DNA of 64,000 bases from Dermatophagoides farinae (Eukaryota > Arthropoda > Arachnida > Sarcoptiformes > Pyroglyphidae). Below the pieces are notes generated by a model. The model did no database searches and was not told the origin of the DNA. It saw nothing but the letters and a program-made list of their open reading frames with translations. The translations under genes were made by a program, and so were the position numbers. Positions 12,801 to 26,000 of this stretch are shown here, one piece after another. The stretch spans positions 3,411,501-3,475,500 of the forward strand of contig NC_134683.1 in assembly GCF_024713945.1 (NCBI RefSeq), given 5' to 3'. Position 1 is the first letter of the stretch. Every line of letters starts with the position of its first letter.

Positions 12801-15474
12801 TGATCAAAAATGCATCCATGCACCAAACGATTAACCAGAAAACTTTCAGTGATATATATGGCTGGATGGATGGATGAATGAATGATGTAATCGAAGAAAT
12901 CATTTATTCACCAGGATTCTTAAACGATTATTATTATTATCACCATCACCATCATCAATGGTTAAATCGCCTAACGGGCGAAAATGGTAAGAGAGAGAAA
13001 GTGAAAAAAAAATTAATCAACACTTCACACACACACACCAGTCAGCCACTCAATCAATTCTTGTTCCACAAAGTGATGATATTCATTATATTTACCAACT
13101 ATTTGACATTTTTTTTCAACAACAACAACAACAAAAGAAATGAGAAAATTGTAATTGGAAAAAAAATTGCAATTGGAATATAACGAAGATAACGAAGAAT
13201 CGTTTTGTGTTGTTATGTTGTTGACTAAACATTTTTTTTTATTTCGGGTAATAATTACCGAATAAGATGGGAAAAAAAATGTAAATTGAAAATGATTGAG
13301 ATTTATAGTTTGAGATATATGAATCATGAATTCATCATGAATTCATTCCCTTCCCCATCTATTATTTTATTGTTCGACCAGAATCTATTTTTTTTCTTCT
13401 TCTTATTTATCATTCATAAATTCTGTCTCCCATCCAAAAAAAAAAATGTTGATAATTGGCAATAAGTGTGTTATATTGCCCGAAGCAAACGCATCATCAT
13501 CATCATCATCGTACCTATAGATTTTAGACATCACACATTTTTAACTCTTTTATTGTGTTCAAATTCAAATTCAAATTCTGTATTTCGAAAATTATTTTCA
13601 TTTTTTGTTGTTGTTGTTGTTGTGGTTGTTATCTTTAAACGATTCTTTCATATTCTCTATGGTGATGATGAATTCTTGAATTCCCATTAATTGAATGTAT
13701 TTTTTTTTATTCATATTGACGACGATATATAACGAATGATTTACTTGACAGGTATGAAAAAAAACCAACAACAACAACACCAGAATCATTTTCCATTAGA
13801 CACATGCAATGGAATCTTGATCACTTGGTTAATTTGTTTCAGTTCAGAATTATTATTCATTCCATTGAAATTCAATGGGTATGATGATGATATTTTTTTG
13901 GGCAATTTGTACGATATTCATTTTCATTCACTGTTATGTTATGCAAATCCGAATTTAAAATTCACAATACACAATATACATAATAATAATCCACATTATG
14001 ATTATCTAGCCAGAAAAAAAAACAAAAACAAAAAAATGGAAATTGGAAATTCCAACTCACCCTCGTCATGTTTATCTATAAAAAAAAAATTTTCTTTTTC
14101 TTTTTATTACCCTATTAATTGGCTAAACACACACACACATGTACACAGCCATATCATCAATGGCTGGCAAAAATCAATTTGAATGAAAATGAGAAATATA
14201 GAGAGAAATTGTCATATTTCATAATGGTCATTCCATATGAATCAGACATAATCTCATTCTTTATCAATTTAGATTTTTGCATATTTGTAACAAAAAAAAC
14301 CAACAACACACACAACATGTATATATAGAGAATTTCATTGGTTCTGAAAAGCAATGAAAAACAATTAATATGTCCAGTTAGTTAGTTAGTTTCAATAACA
14401 ACAACAACAACAACGAAAATGAAGAATGTGAATTAGAATGAAAAAGAATCCAGAATAATAATAATAATAATAATGTCAATGTATTCTGTTTTTGGTTCAT
14501 TTTCTCTTTTTTCAAATTTTTTGAATATTCTTTGTTTCTTTTTTTTGCCAATAAGTTTTTTCGATCAGAATAGTTTTCAGCTAGCTATAGGAAAAAAAAC
14601 AGACAATGAGAAAATGAAAACGATGGCCACCAATGATTCTGGTCCTTTTTTTTGAAATGTGCCAATATAATGTGTGCGTGTCTGTGTTTGCAATATGTGT
14701 TTGAGCCTTTTTGCAAAACTACTACTAATAAGTTTTTTTTCCATTTTCATTTTGCATTAATTCATTTAAAATTTTTTTTCTTCTGTTTTCTGTTCATTTC
14801 AATCAACCATTACTAGATAGATAGATAGATGGATAGATAATACTCCCTCGTTAGTTATTTATATATACACATCTATCCTGTATTAATTTATAACCATCAC
14901 CCATCACCCCGCTTTTGAATTTTTTTTCCCCATTTTTGAATGTTTCAAACTAGCAATGTGTATTTTTATCGAATCGAAGGGTCCACCATCAACATTCTGA
15001 TGATGATGATGATGATGATGGGTTTCGTCATTAAAGAGACTATCCATTCATTGGCGTTGTTGTTGTTGTTTTTTCGAATCATTTCGATTTGAATACAAAT
15101 TCGATTTACTACCACCACCACCACCACCACCACTATCATGGCCAATTCTACAATATGAAATGAACAGAATAGTGATTTACGAATGGAGAATTTGAATAAA
15201 ACAAAAAAAAACAAATTCCATCCAGCCACCATCCTCCTCATCAACTTTCATTCCATTTTCCATACACATTCTCATCGAAATACCAAAATCAAATTTGCTA
15301 AAAAATCTGTAATAAAAAAAAAAATCAAACTCAACGTTATCGTTCTTCATTGTCAATCGGGGGGAGATAGAAACAAACAAACGAAAAAAAAATTGGCCAA
15401 ATTCATTTATATATTAACTAAACACGCACAACCCGTTTTTCATTTTCATCCACCTAACATTCCCCCCTCTTCAT

Positions 15475-15525
15475 TACCACCACCACCACCACCACCACCA
15501 TCACCATCACCATCACCATCACCAT
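15475..15525 (+). repeat. ACC then CACCAT trinucleotide/hexanucleotide repeat
   Basis: An ACC array passes directly into CACCAT units. In one frame it translates to Pro/Ser runs, which is expected from the repeat and not evidence of coding. Confidence 0.85.
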
Positions 15526-18500
15526 TTCGAATCGTTCACCAATAATATATATTTTCTTGTTGCCAAACAATTCGAATTAATTACTCTCCGATTGTCGTTG
15601 TTTGGCAAATGGTTATATCACATACACACACACACACTGATTATATATATATTGCATATATTCATCGAACCAAAAACCGAATCGAACTTTTTTTTTGTTT
15701 TGTTTCACATTTTCAAAAAAAAAAAATATCGCCGCCATTTTGATTCTCTTGCGCTCATTCATTCATTCATTTATTCCATTTATTCATTCCGTTTTTTTTT
15801 TTTTTTGCTCACTCTCTTCCAATCAAATCGATCAATAAATTTAAAATGAATGAATGGATGGAATGAAAATTCTTTTTTTTCCATATCGTAATGCTTCTAC
15901 TACTACCACCAATACAAATAATGGATGATGATGATGTGCAATAGCTTTTTTTTTTTCGTTAAATTCTGGTTAGTTCATTTTGGGGACCTACACGTATAAA
16001 ATTTTCATTTTTTTTCTTCAGAACAAAAAAAAATTTGAAGACAAAAGTCAAATTTCTTTGAAGATACTGCAGAGTATATAAAACACGCGCGATGGTTTTG
16101 TCACGAAATTGAATTGACCATCATCAATGATTACCACTACTGATTATTACTACGCATGCAAATGACAAATATAAAAAAAAAACAAACAAACAAAACTGAT
16201 AGATAATGAAAATGCGAGGAGAGAGAGAGATAGAAATGAATCCTGATCGAATTCATAAATTTACAACAACAACAACAACAAAAATGGACGAAATTCTTGC
16301 ATGAATAAATTTCACAAATATATATAAAAAAATGAATTATAGAGAATTTCTAATTCTTTACTCCCACACACCATTTTCCCTCCCCCGTTTTGCCAGAATA
16401 TTCTATTGTAATGATCACCACCACCACTTGTACTGTTTGGACAGACCAAAATCCCGTTGTTGTTGTTGTTGTTGTTCATTATTCTTTTTTTTCAATTCAT
16501 TCATTCATTCCATTCATTATTTGTCATGTTACAAATATACATTTTTTCAGAGTAAAAATAACGACAATGTTTTACTTTTATCAATGTGTATTTCAGGAAT
16601 TATACACTATGTGTACACTGTTTACCAAAAAAAAAGAGTTGAAAATTATATCGAATGTCCATTCATCCGTATGTATGTCTATCGTTTCATTTCATTCCAT
16701 TCCATTCCATGCATAGCTATCGAATATTTATTTTTTTCGGTGCAGCAAATGTCCCAAATCGGATCGATGTGATTTGAAATTTTTTCCCGAATTAGTAAAT
16801 GTTTTTTTTTCGCGTGTGTGTGTGTAATTGATAATAGCAGCTGAAAATGTATTGAATTTTTATTCACACAAATTTTTCAAATGTCGAAAGAAAAAAAAAA
16901 AAATAAAACCATTAAAAACAAAAAAAAAACAAATGGAACTAGAACAACTGAATTAAAAAAATAAAATGTAGGCGACAACATTGGAAATTTTTTTTTGCCA
17001 TATATCGAACTGATCGTATCTATCTATGAAGGGGTGTATGGTGGTGGTGGTAGTAGTGGGGGTGGAAAAAGGGACACAATGCAAACACACACACACAGGC
17101 TTTTGCAGGATGACTCCATTTGTATTAATTCTTCTCATCATCATCGTCGTCGTCTCATTTGTTGTTTGCCCCTTTATTTTAGTAGTATTTTAACCCTTTT
17201 TTTTCTTTTTTTTTGCTATTTTTACAATTTTAATTGTTACTGCTAACTCTGAAAGTATTGGAAATAAAAAAAAAATTTGCCTGCATCCACTGCACACACA
17301 CATGTTTCATTCACATTTCAAATTCATTTCTCTTGAATCGAATTTTTTTTACGCATTTAAATATCTATCTATCTGGCTATATGTATTTTGAATTTTTTTT
17401 TTTCGTTTCATTCGTTCATTTCTCCGATTCTCTGGTTTTCGATTCAGGAATTGGAATCGAATTTTATTTCGAGTAAAAAATAGATGGAATATTCTTTATC
17501 AATATATACAAATAGTAAGCAAATTAATGAGAATGAATATATGGGGCAAACAAATGTGATGAACGGGGTGATGATGATGATGAAAATGGAAAAGCTCAAT
17601 TGATGCGGCTACTGTTGCTGCTGCTACAACAATTATAACCAAAAAAAAAGAATGATATGGGTTCGATTTCGATCACTCATCATCATCAAAATCGTCGATT
17701 GGATCATTCCAAAAAAAAAAAAAAAAAATTTTTTTTCATTTTCATTCTTTATCGGAAAAAAAGGGTTGAGATATTGATTCGAAAATTTTAGTAGTAGCAG
17801 CAGCAGCAGTAGTAGTAGTGGCAATTCAGTTCGATGATTATGATGATGATTGCCCGATAGTTAATATTTGCATTTTTCTTTCATTCAATATTGCAATAGG
17901 ACCAATTCATTTTCAAATTGTGTCTCTCTCTCTCTGTGTGTGTATGATTCAAAGGGGGTGGTGGTGGTAATCGGGTGTATTGGGGGGGGGGAAAAATAAA
18001 ATTCATTTAGTTTTTGGGGGATGTTTTCAAACTATTCGAAAAGGTTCCAATCGTTTGATATACAAAATTATATGATGATGATGATGATGATGCGTGATTG
18101 CTGTGTATGTATGTGTGTTTGTTGAATAGAATGTTGGTTTGTTTTTTTACCCAGCCCCCCCCACCACCACCTCCCTTCACTCCCCATTTCACACACATAC
18201 ATCATTTTCGCCCATTAGAAATCGTTCTCTCAGCCGTCCAAAATTTTTTTTTTCATTGATATTTTGATTCTCATTATCTATCTATATCAAAAAAAGGGGC
18301 CAGATATAAAAGGGGGTAATATATGCAAAACAATTGAAAAACTATCGAAAGAGAGAGAGAGAGAATGATATGCTGCATTGATGAGGATGTTTGATGATGA
18401 TGATGAACTGAAATATGATGGGGGCAATATATAATGAATAAAAACAGTTAGCAGCAGCAGCAGAAGAAGAATCGGAGCGACAAACTTTTTTTTTTTTTTG

Positions 18501-18782
18501 ATCAGTTTTCAGTTCGGTAATTCCATTTGTATCGAACTGAATTGAATTGGAAACTCGAAATTCGAAATCGAACACACATACACAAGTGTAGAAGCACCGT
18601 TCATCAATTCATTTGGGTACAAATATTCATTCCATTTTCTTTACCCATGATGATCACCAATGACATTCATAGGCATTCTCTTTTAACTCTTTTTTTGTTT
18701 TGTTTTGTTTCTGCTGATGTGTGTGTGTGTGTGTGTGTGTGTGATACATTCGAGGAAAAATTCAATTGAATTCAAATTTTGA

Positions 18783-18802
18783 GATTCGATTCGAATCGAA
18801 TC
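18783..18802. repeat. 20-bp perfect palindrome centred on TTCGAA
   Basis: GATTCGATTCGAATCGAATC is identical to its reverse complement and is the longest gap-free palindrome I noticed. Similar dyads occur 9 kb upstream and 140 nt downstream. Confidence 0.85.
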
Positions 18803-18923
18803 GAATTGAATGATGATTGTGGTTCGTTGTGGTGATGGTGGTGGTGGTGGTGGTAATGAATAAAAGTAAATTCGAATGAATGATGGGATGTGGGGGGCAG
18901 GAAGAACGAATAACCGATACAAT

Positions 18924-18935
18924 CGATTCGAATCG
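18924..18935. repeat. 12-bp palindrome CGATTCGAATCG
   Basis: Third exact copy of the CGATTCGAATCG core, 126 nt after the end of the core at 18787-18798. Confidence 0.8.
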
Positions 18936-20958
18936 TATCGAATTGGATGAAAATACCAGGTTTTGTTCGATCAATGAAAAAAAAATACTCTCACGCGCGT
19001 GATCCATAATCAATATTGATTAGAATCGAATCAACCAATTTCTAACTATCATCATCATCATCATCATCGGACCAAATGCAAATTCACTCTTTTTGTGTGT
19101 TTGTATGAGTGCAATTCGGGTGTGTGTGTGAACATCACTCATCAATAACGCAAACTTTTAGATTTTTTTCCTTGGCCATCTATATATAAAACACACACAC
19201 TTGAAACAATTGAACTTTCCCAAACACATCATCATCATCATTGTATAATCGCTTTTTCCAATTCCAATTCAAATTTTGTTTTTTTTTCATCATATTTCTC
19301 TCTCTCCACTTCCACCCCTTTTTGATTTTCATATTTTTTTTTTTTTTTTGGTTTCTAGCCCCCAATCTCCTCACATTTCTCAATCTCCGCCTTTCATTTT
19401 CATTTTTTCATTTTCAGTTTGTCATAATTTACTATAGTTTCATACATCGAATATTTGAAAATATTAATTCCATATACGTATACAATGATGATGATGATGA
19501 TGATGATATTAATGACAGATGCATTTATTCCACTAAATAGACACACACACAGACAGAAAGAGAGATGTAATGGCATTTTTCACAATTATCGACATGGTGA
19601 CAATTTTTGTTTTTCAAAATTAAAACTACACAAAACAAAAATAGGTACGCAATTTGGTTTCTAGAAAATTTCGATTTTTATCTCAATTTGAACAAATTTA
19701 AATTTTCCACTTTCAAATCATTAAAAACAACAACAACAACACAATTTTTTTTGTACATTAAAATCATTGTGTGTGGGTTCGATTGAATCGAAAAAAAATT
19801 TTTTAAAAAAAAACTCTTATGCCACAGAATGCAAACTGATCGACCATATAACTCCTTGTTTGCTTCAATGAAATGAACCATTTTTTTCCGGAATAATAAT
19901 GACGATTTTACCCGGCATTAATCACATGGCCACAATTTAAATTCCGTAAAAAAAAAATTTTTTGTGCCTGTGTGTGTTATTTATTAAAGAATTTGTTTGT
20001 TTGTTATCCAAGAATTTTTTTTTGTTCATATTCTCAAATTCTGTTTGGCTGTTTGGAATAATAATAAAAAAAAGACAAGCCACAAACACACACACACAAG
20101 CTATAAACAAAATCATTGCTCAATCGATCCGTTTCGGAATAATGATAATAAACAAAACAAAAAAAAACCAAAACAAATCGCACACACACACACACACACA
20201 TATTCAACAAAGACGACAAATTCTTTTGTGGAAAAAAGAAAAAAAAATCTTAAAATTCTTTTGTTGTTGTTGTTGTTGTTAAACAAAGTTAACACCAGAA
20301 TCCAGAATCCATTTTTTTCATTCATAAATCTAAACCGAAAATCTGCCGTGTGTGTGTATGTGTGTGTGCAATGTGAATGCCGTGAATCGATGAATGAAAA
20401 TCAATATTGTGTGTGCTCTCTCTCTCTCTCTCTCTGTGTGTGTGTATGGTGTGTGAATGAATGAAAATCTATCAATTATCAATGTGCAATCAGATGTGAA
20501 ATGTAAACATCAATTTTTTTGTGTGTGTGTGTGTGTGTGGCTGTTCATTGTGAGAGAATAAACCAAACCAGAAAAAAAACTGGATACTTTGTATCTGGGA
20601 ACAAAAAAACTTTGTTGCTAATTTTTATTTCGTTGTTGTTGTTGTTGTTGTAGCAACACACCAATCAATCTTATTTTTCACCTCAGCCTTGTTTCGTGTG
20701 TGTGTGTGTGTGTGTGTATTTCTTTCCGTTTTTATTACCCAAAAAAAAAAAATCGAATCGAGATCGATTACGAATTATTTTTTTTTCTTGTTCATTATTT
20801 GTTCACCTTGGTCAAAATACACAAATTCATTCAATCAAGAGTGAAGAAAAAAAAAACTTTTCTTCATTTATGATCGATCTTTATTATTATATTCCAAATT
20901 CAATGACACACACACACACACACACACAAAAAAAAATTAGCCAGGTAAATTGGCAATA

Positions 20959-20992
20959 GTGACAATTAATAATGGCCACAATTAATTGTCAC
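20959..20992. repeat. 12-bp perfect inverted repeat, 10-nt loop
   Basis: Arm GTGACAATTAAT (20959-20970), loop AATGGCCACA, arm ATTAATTGTCAC (20981-20992). Flanking sequence extends the symmetry imperfectly (AATTGGCAAT on the left against ATTACCAATT on the right). Possible hairpin or dyad protein site. Confidence 0.75.
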
Positions 20993-22416
20993 AAAACCAT
21001 TACCAATTGATGATTGGCGAAACAAACGAAATGAAAATTTTTTCATTCATTTCCAATGGCCAATTCATCGATCCAAAAAAAAAGAAATGACTGAAAATTT
21101 TTTTTGACTGAAATTTTTTTTCCTTCATTCAGCCAAGTTTTTATGTTATTGATCAAAATTTCCGTTTCTCTCTCCCTTTGCCTTCATTCCACTTTATCCA
21201 CTGAGACTTTACTTTCGTTTACTTTTCGTTGATCAGTGTTTGACTTTTCTGTTTTCTGTTTTCTGTTTGCCATTTTCAGTTGATCACTTGATACGCGTTG
21301 TTTTTTTTGTTGTACGTGATTTGGCTTACTGATCAATTTCTATGTTTAGCTTTTTTCCATTGTATTCAACAACTCAATCCACTGACGATCACGATGATGA
21401 TGATGATGATGTAGGGAGACTAATTAACCAATTTTGATCCACAATATGGATGATTTGTAGTTGTCCCTAGTAGTAGTAGCACTGATGGCAGTGGTCATTG
21501 GTCATTGGTCAAATTCAATTGAACTTAATTGAATACACATTTCTTTGATGATGATGATGATTGGTGTGGGTGGTAGCAATCAATGAATGCAAACTTTTTT
21601 TTTTGTTTTGTTTTTCTGGTTCATTTTGACTTATGGCTTAATTTATTAAATTTCTTTTTCTTTTTCTTTTTTTTTTGGTCACTTTTTTGGTGAAAATTCC
21701 ATTGATCAATTGTCAAATTTACAATTATTATATTCACAATCACATTGTTTGACTATAGACCAACAAGAAGATTGGCCAGAAGAACAAAAAAAAAAAAAAA
21801 AAATTCAGTTGTCCAAACTTGTGTCCACTAATAAATGATGATGGTGATTATTTCATTAATCTATCATGTTTTTTTTTTGTTTCAAAATTGATCACCAAAC
21901 ATTTACCATATTGGGCCACGAATCACCAGATCATGATATGGCAATATTTATAGCTTAAATATACACAGATAGATATATCTATTAGGCAAATATCGATCCA
22001 TTTGGTAGTTTGGCCACGTTCATTGCCTTTCTACCTCTCGCTCTTTTCCCTGTAATTGACGAGAATTTATCATTTTTTTTTTTGGTCAATGATCGAATCT
22101 CAAGGAATTTGCCATGTAGATCGAAACTCATCATCATAGTAATCACCAACACAGAATCACAAAAATATTTGGCAGTAGCTAATTATAATTCGTGAAATGG
22201 AAAAATTTAAATTTTTCCCAATTTTTTTTTCTCTCTCTCTATCTTTTTGTCATTTTTTTTGTTTCATTTTCTATTTTCTATTTGTTTGTTTCAAAATTTC
22301 ACTTTTCATTTCATTTGACATCATTCATTTTTGATTCAAACGAAACGACGACAGTTTCATTTGACAGTTATTCAATATACACGTTTGATATGAATGGCTG
22401 ATGATGTTCGAATAGT

Positions 22417-22450
22417 AAAAAAAAAAAAAAAAAAAAAAAATAAAAAAAAA
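22417..22450 (+). repeat. A24-T-A9 tract
   Basis: Twenty-four A residues, one T, then nine more A residues. Confidence 0.9.
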
Positions 22451-23020
22451 TATTGAATGCCCATCACACACACACACACCAATTCATTTGTACAGTGTAT
22501 ATTTGAATGAAATGGATGGCGGATGGTGGAAAGTGTTAAATTAAATTTTAAAAAAATTTTCATTTTTTACAAAATTTGAAATCAAAAAAAAAAGAAAAAA
22601 AATTAATTTATGTCGCCTCGATCTGTCCAAAATTGCTGGTAAAATGTGTTTTTTCACTCCTTCTCTATCTGTGTGTATGAGCGATTCTGTTTGATTCTGT
22701 GTGTTGTTTGTGAATCACGAATCGTTTTTTTGTTTTGTTTTGTTTTGTTCATTTACCAATTAATTCAATAATAATATTATATATTTATGTGTTGTGCAAC
22801 AGAAGAAGAAATTCATTTTTTTTCTTGTATCTAAAGACCCGGTCGATCCATCCGGCCACCATCAGTACCATATTCCGTTTCCGTTCACATGATGATGACA
22901 GGTTTCAGTGTGCAAAAAAAAAACAATGCAAATGAATGAATGAATGAAATGTTGACAATCGATAGAATCATTTCTTTTTCTCGATTGAAACGAAAACTTG
23001 AATTTGATTTGACAGAATCC

Positions 23021-23048
<28 letters not shown>
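23021..23048 (+). repeat. Poly-A run of 28 (longest homopolymer)
   Basis: Uninterrupted A run, the longest homopolymer I saw in the window. It is likely length-polymorphic and prone to sequencing error. Confidence 0.9.
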
Positions 23049-23051
<3 letters not shown>

Positions 23052-26000
23052 ATTCGTTCGAAACAAAAACAACAACAACAACAACAACACAGACAATGCA
23101 TACATACGTGAGAATGAATTTGAATGAATTCAAAATTCAAAATTCAAACTCAATAAATACATATATACAAATTAAAAATTCATAATTCAACCCGAAAAAA
23201 AAATTTTCAAATTCCCAAAAAATGAAAACAAAAAAAAAAAAAAAAAAATAAAGCTTAAGGTATTTAGTATTCAATTGGTTTGTTCGAAAAATATTCTATT
23301 CCTCTTTTGTTGTTGTTGTTGTTGTTGTGTGTGTGTGTGTGTCATTTTTGACATTTTTGTTGAAAATATTATGACACCTCCACCCCTGCCGCCCCCCGAC
23401 CAGCGCACACACATTATCATCAGCCAATAATCATCATTTTATGAATATATGAAAAATTAAAAAAAAAAAAATTTCATTTCTTACCCCTTTCATAATGTCA
23501 TTTATGAATGGATTCATTCGAATTTGAATTCGAATGTGTCTATTTGGTTGTTGTTGTTGTTGTTGTCATTATCATCATCAAATCATCATCATTCTGTGCT
23601 TGGTTTTCTAATTTGATTTTTTTTACTGATGATTTTTTCATTTCATCACACTTTTCCCCAGCATTCATTTTTTTTGTTTCATAAATTGGTTGTGTGTGTG
23701 TGAGCGTGTGTTGGTGGTGGTGGATGATGATGATTTGTTCATTTTGCATTTCATTCATTCGATTTTCATTCCAATTTTTGTTTGAAAGTCTTGAAATTTG
23801 AAGGGGTAGAAAAAAATCGAAATTATGAAATAAATGAACAGGGGGAAAAAAAATTTTTTTAATTTAAATTTAAATTCAAATTTTTTTCCATTCGTTTTTT
23901 TTTTTTTTTTGATATATTTCCTGTCACATTACTAATCATCAACCATCATCGCACCATTTTCATTACAAAATTTTTCTTTGTTTCATCATCATCAGTTTTT
24001 TTGTTGTTGTTGCACATTCGTTACTTTGTTTCACATTTTAAAATGATGATAAATCGAAATCAAAACAAAAGTTTGAAGGCAAAATGATCTGTTTTGATTT
24101 GATTTTGTAATAATGAAAATGGTTATTTGTGTATGAGTGTGTTAAACCCTTTTTTATTGGTGCTCAGTCTTGGTTATCGATTCCAGAGGGCATATATTCT
24201 TTACATTTTTTTTTTTTTGAAGAAATTTTTCATTTTCTCAAAACACATACGCACACACACATGAAAAGAAAATAAACAACATGTAGTTATTCTGTTTGAT
24301 TTCTCATTATCAATTCTGATTCCATTGCCATTTTTTTTCTCTTCTTTATTTGATAATAATAAATGATGCAACCAGCAAAAAAAAAAAAAAAAAAAAAATA
24401 TAGGAAATGATAAACCATTACTACATCATCAACCAATTTCCATCATCATCCGGAGAATCAGTATCATCATTTATTTTATTGGTAAAAAAAAAATTCCGTT
24501 GTTGTTCACTGATCATCATCATCACCATTCTGTACTGATTCCTATTCAATGTCGATTCATTCATTCATTCACATATATTTACATATGATTGGTCTTTATA
24601 TGCAAAAATTCTACCCCTTCACCAGCAACAACAACAAAAAAAAGAATGATGATGATGATCGAAAAATATTAAAAAAAATTTTCCATCCGTTACAAATAAT
24701 AATAATAATGTGTGTTCGATGTTTGTGTGTGATTTGTCAAAATGTTTAATTTTTAAATAATTTATTACCATTCACACCATGTTCATTTCTGTTTCTGTTT
24801 GTTGTTTGTTATGCATGATTTCTATCAGAATCGAAGAAAATTTTTCCATTTTCCATTTGCTTATAAACATTCCTTCTCTCCCTGTATTCATTCATTCAAA
24901 TTATTATTGCCGATACAAACAACAACAACAACAACAACAATCACAACAATCACAACAATCACACACACATTATCAACAACAACAACAACAACAAGAAAAT
25001 ATGAATTTCTTCGTCATTTTTTTTTCTATATTCTGATAACAACAATATGTGTGTGTGTATGGATGTTAATAGATTCTGGAATATTCTAAAATTGATTATC
25101 TGTTGTTATTGTTGTTGTTGTTGTTGTTTGAATTTTTTTTTCAAAATAAACAGGAAATTATTATTTTGTTGCCAGAAAAAAACAGATTTAAAAATCTATC
25201 TAGATTTACACACCCTTTGGCGTCAACCAATCTTTTTTTTCAAATTCAAACGAAAAAAAAAAAAATAAAGAATCCGGATAATAATCAATTATTATTCGAA
25301 TGTTTTCTTTGGTGTGTCTGTGTGGGTGTGTGTGTGTTTGTCGATTCCGTGTTACCAATGACAATCATTCGATCGATGATCAAACAAACAGCAAGCAAAA
25401 AAAATATTTAAAAATTTCGATTTTCGAATTCATCATCATCATCATCATTCATTGATTATTAATGTATTTTTATCATGTTTTTTTCCATGCTCGAAATTTC
25501 AATTTTCATCGATTTGTTTGAATAAGTGAATGGAAACAAAAAACAAAAACAAAAAACCAATGAAAAGAATGAAAAAATTGAATTGAATTGAAAATCAATT
25601 GAACAACAACAACAACAGCAAAAAAAAAGTTGAAAACAAAAAACGAAAAAAATTATTGCCTAAAAATCGATTAAACGGTGTTCATTTTTTCTTGTTTTTT
25701 TTCATTTCTGTTCATTTCTGAATACCCAAACAAATGAATTTACCGATAATGAAAAAATAACAAATGACTGAAATTTCAAAATGTTTTTCATCGACATACA
25801 CACACACACACACACACACAGAATGTTTGACAGATTGATTATTGGATAGAATCGATCTGTATTTTTTTTTTGTTCTTTTGGTGGTTAATGGTTCTCTTTT
25901 TTTTCATTTTTATCTATCATTTCGTGATCATTTTTTTTCTCCTGTTTTATTTCATACCAATGAATGATCCATATGAAACGACGAAAAAACAAACACAAAT

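Larger units (their letters stand above)
8101..17000. other. Gene-free, simple-repeat-rich DNA (part 2)
   Basis: This is the same mosaic of CA/TG, CAT/ATG, GTT/AAC, CT/GA and homopolymer tracts, with no recognisable exon. The longest ATG-initiated open frame (13736-14182, 148 codons) is rich in Asn, His, Lys and Ser, has no motif I recognise, and is not treated as a gene. A 14-bp perfect palindrome lies at 9816-9829. An ACC/CAT tract lies at 15475-15525. I found no tRNA-like clover-leaf. Confidence 0.7.
17001..26000. other. Gene-free, simple-repeat-rich DNA (part 3)
   Basis: No supportable gene. It contains dense CA/TG tracts (18718, 20083, 20180, 20521, 20697, 20905, 23330, 25798), long A-runs at 22417-22440 and 23021-23048, GGT/CCA tracts near 18838, and two TTCGAA-centred palindromes near 18783 and 18924. 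A 12-bp inverted repeat with a 10-nt loop lies at 20959-20992. Open frames over 100 codons here are low-complexity translations. Confidence 0.7.

Noticed and set aside
13736-14182. 148-codon open frame on +, longest ATG-started frame in this part of the gene-free block
   Set aside because: Low-complexity composition (Asn, His, Lys, Ser), contains CA and CAT repeats, no recognisable motif and no flanking gene features.
19997-20464. 155-codon open frame on +
   Set aside because: Made of translated CA, GTT and CT repeats (His-Thr, Leu and Cys-Val runs); not a protein signature.
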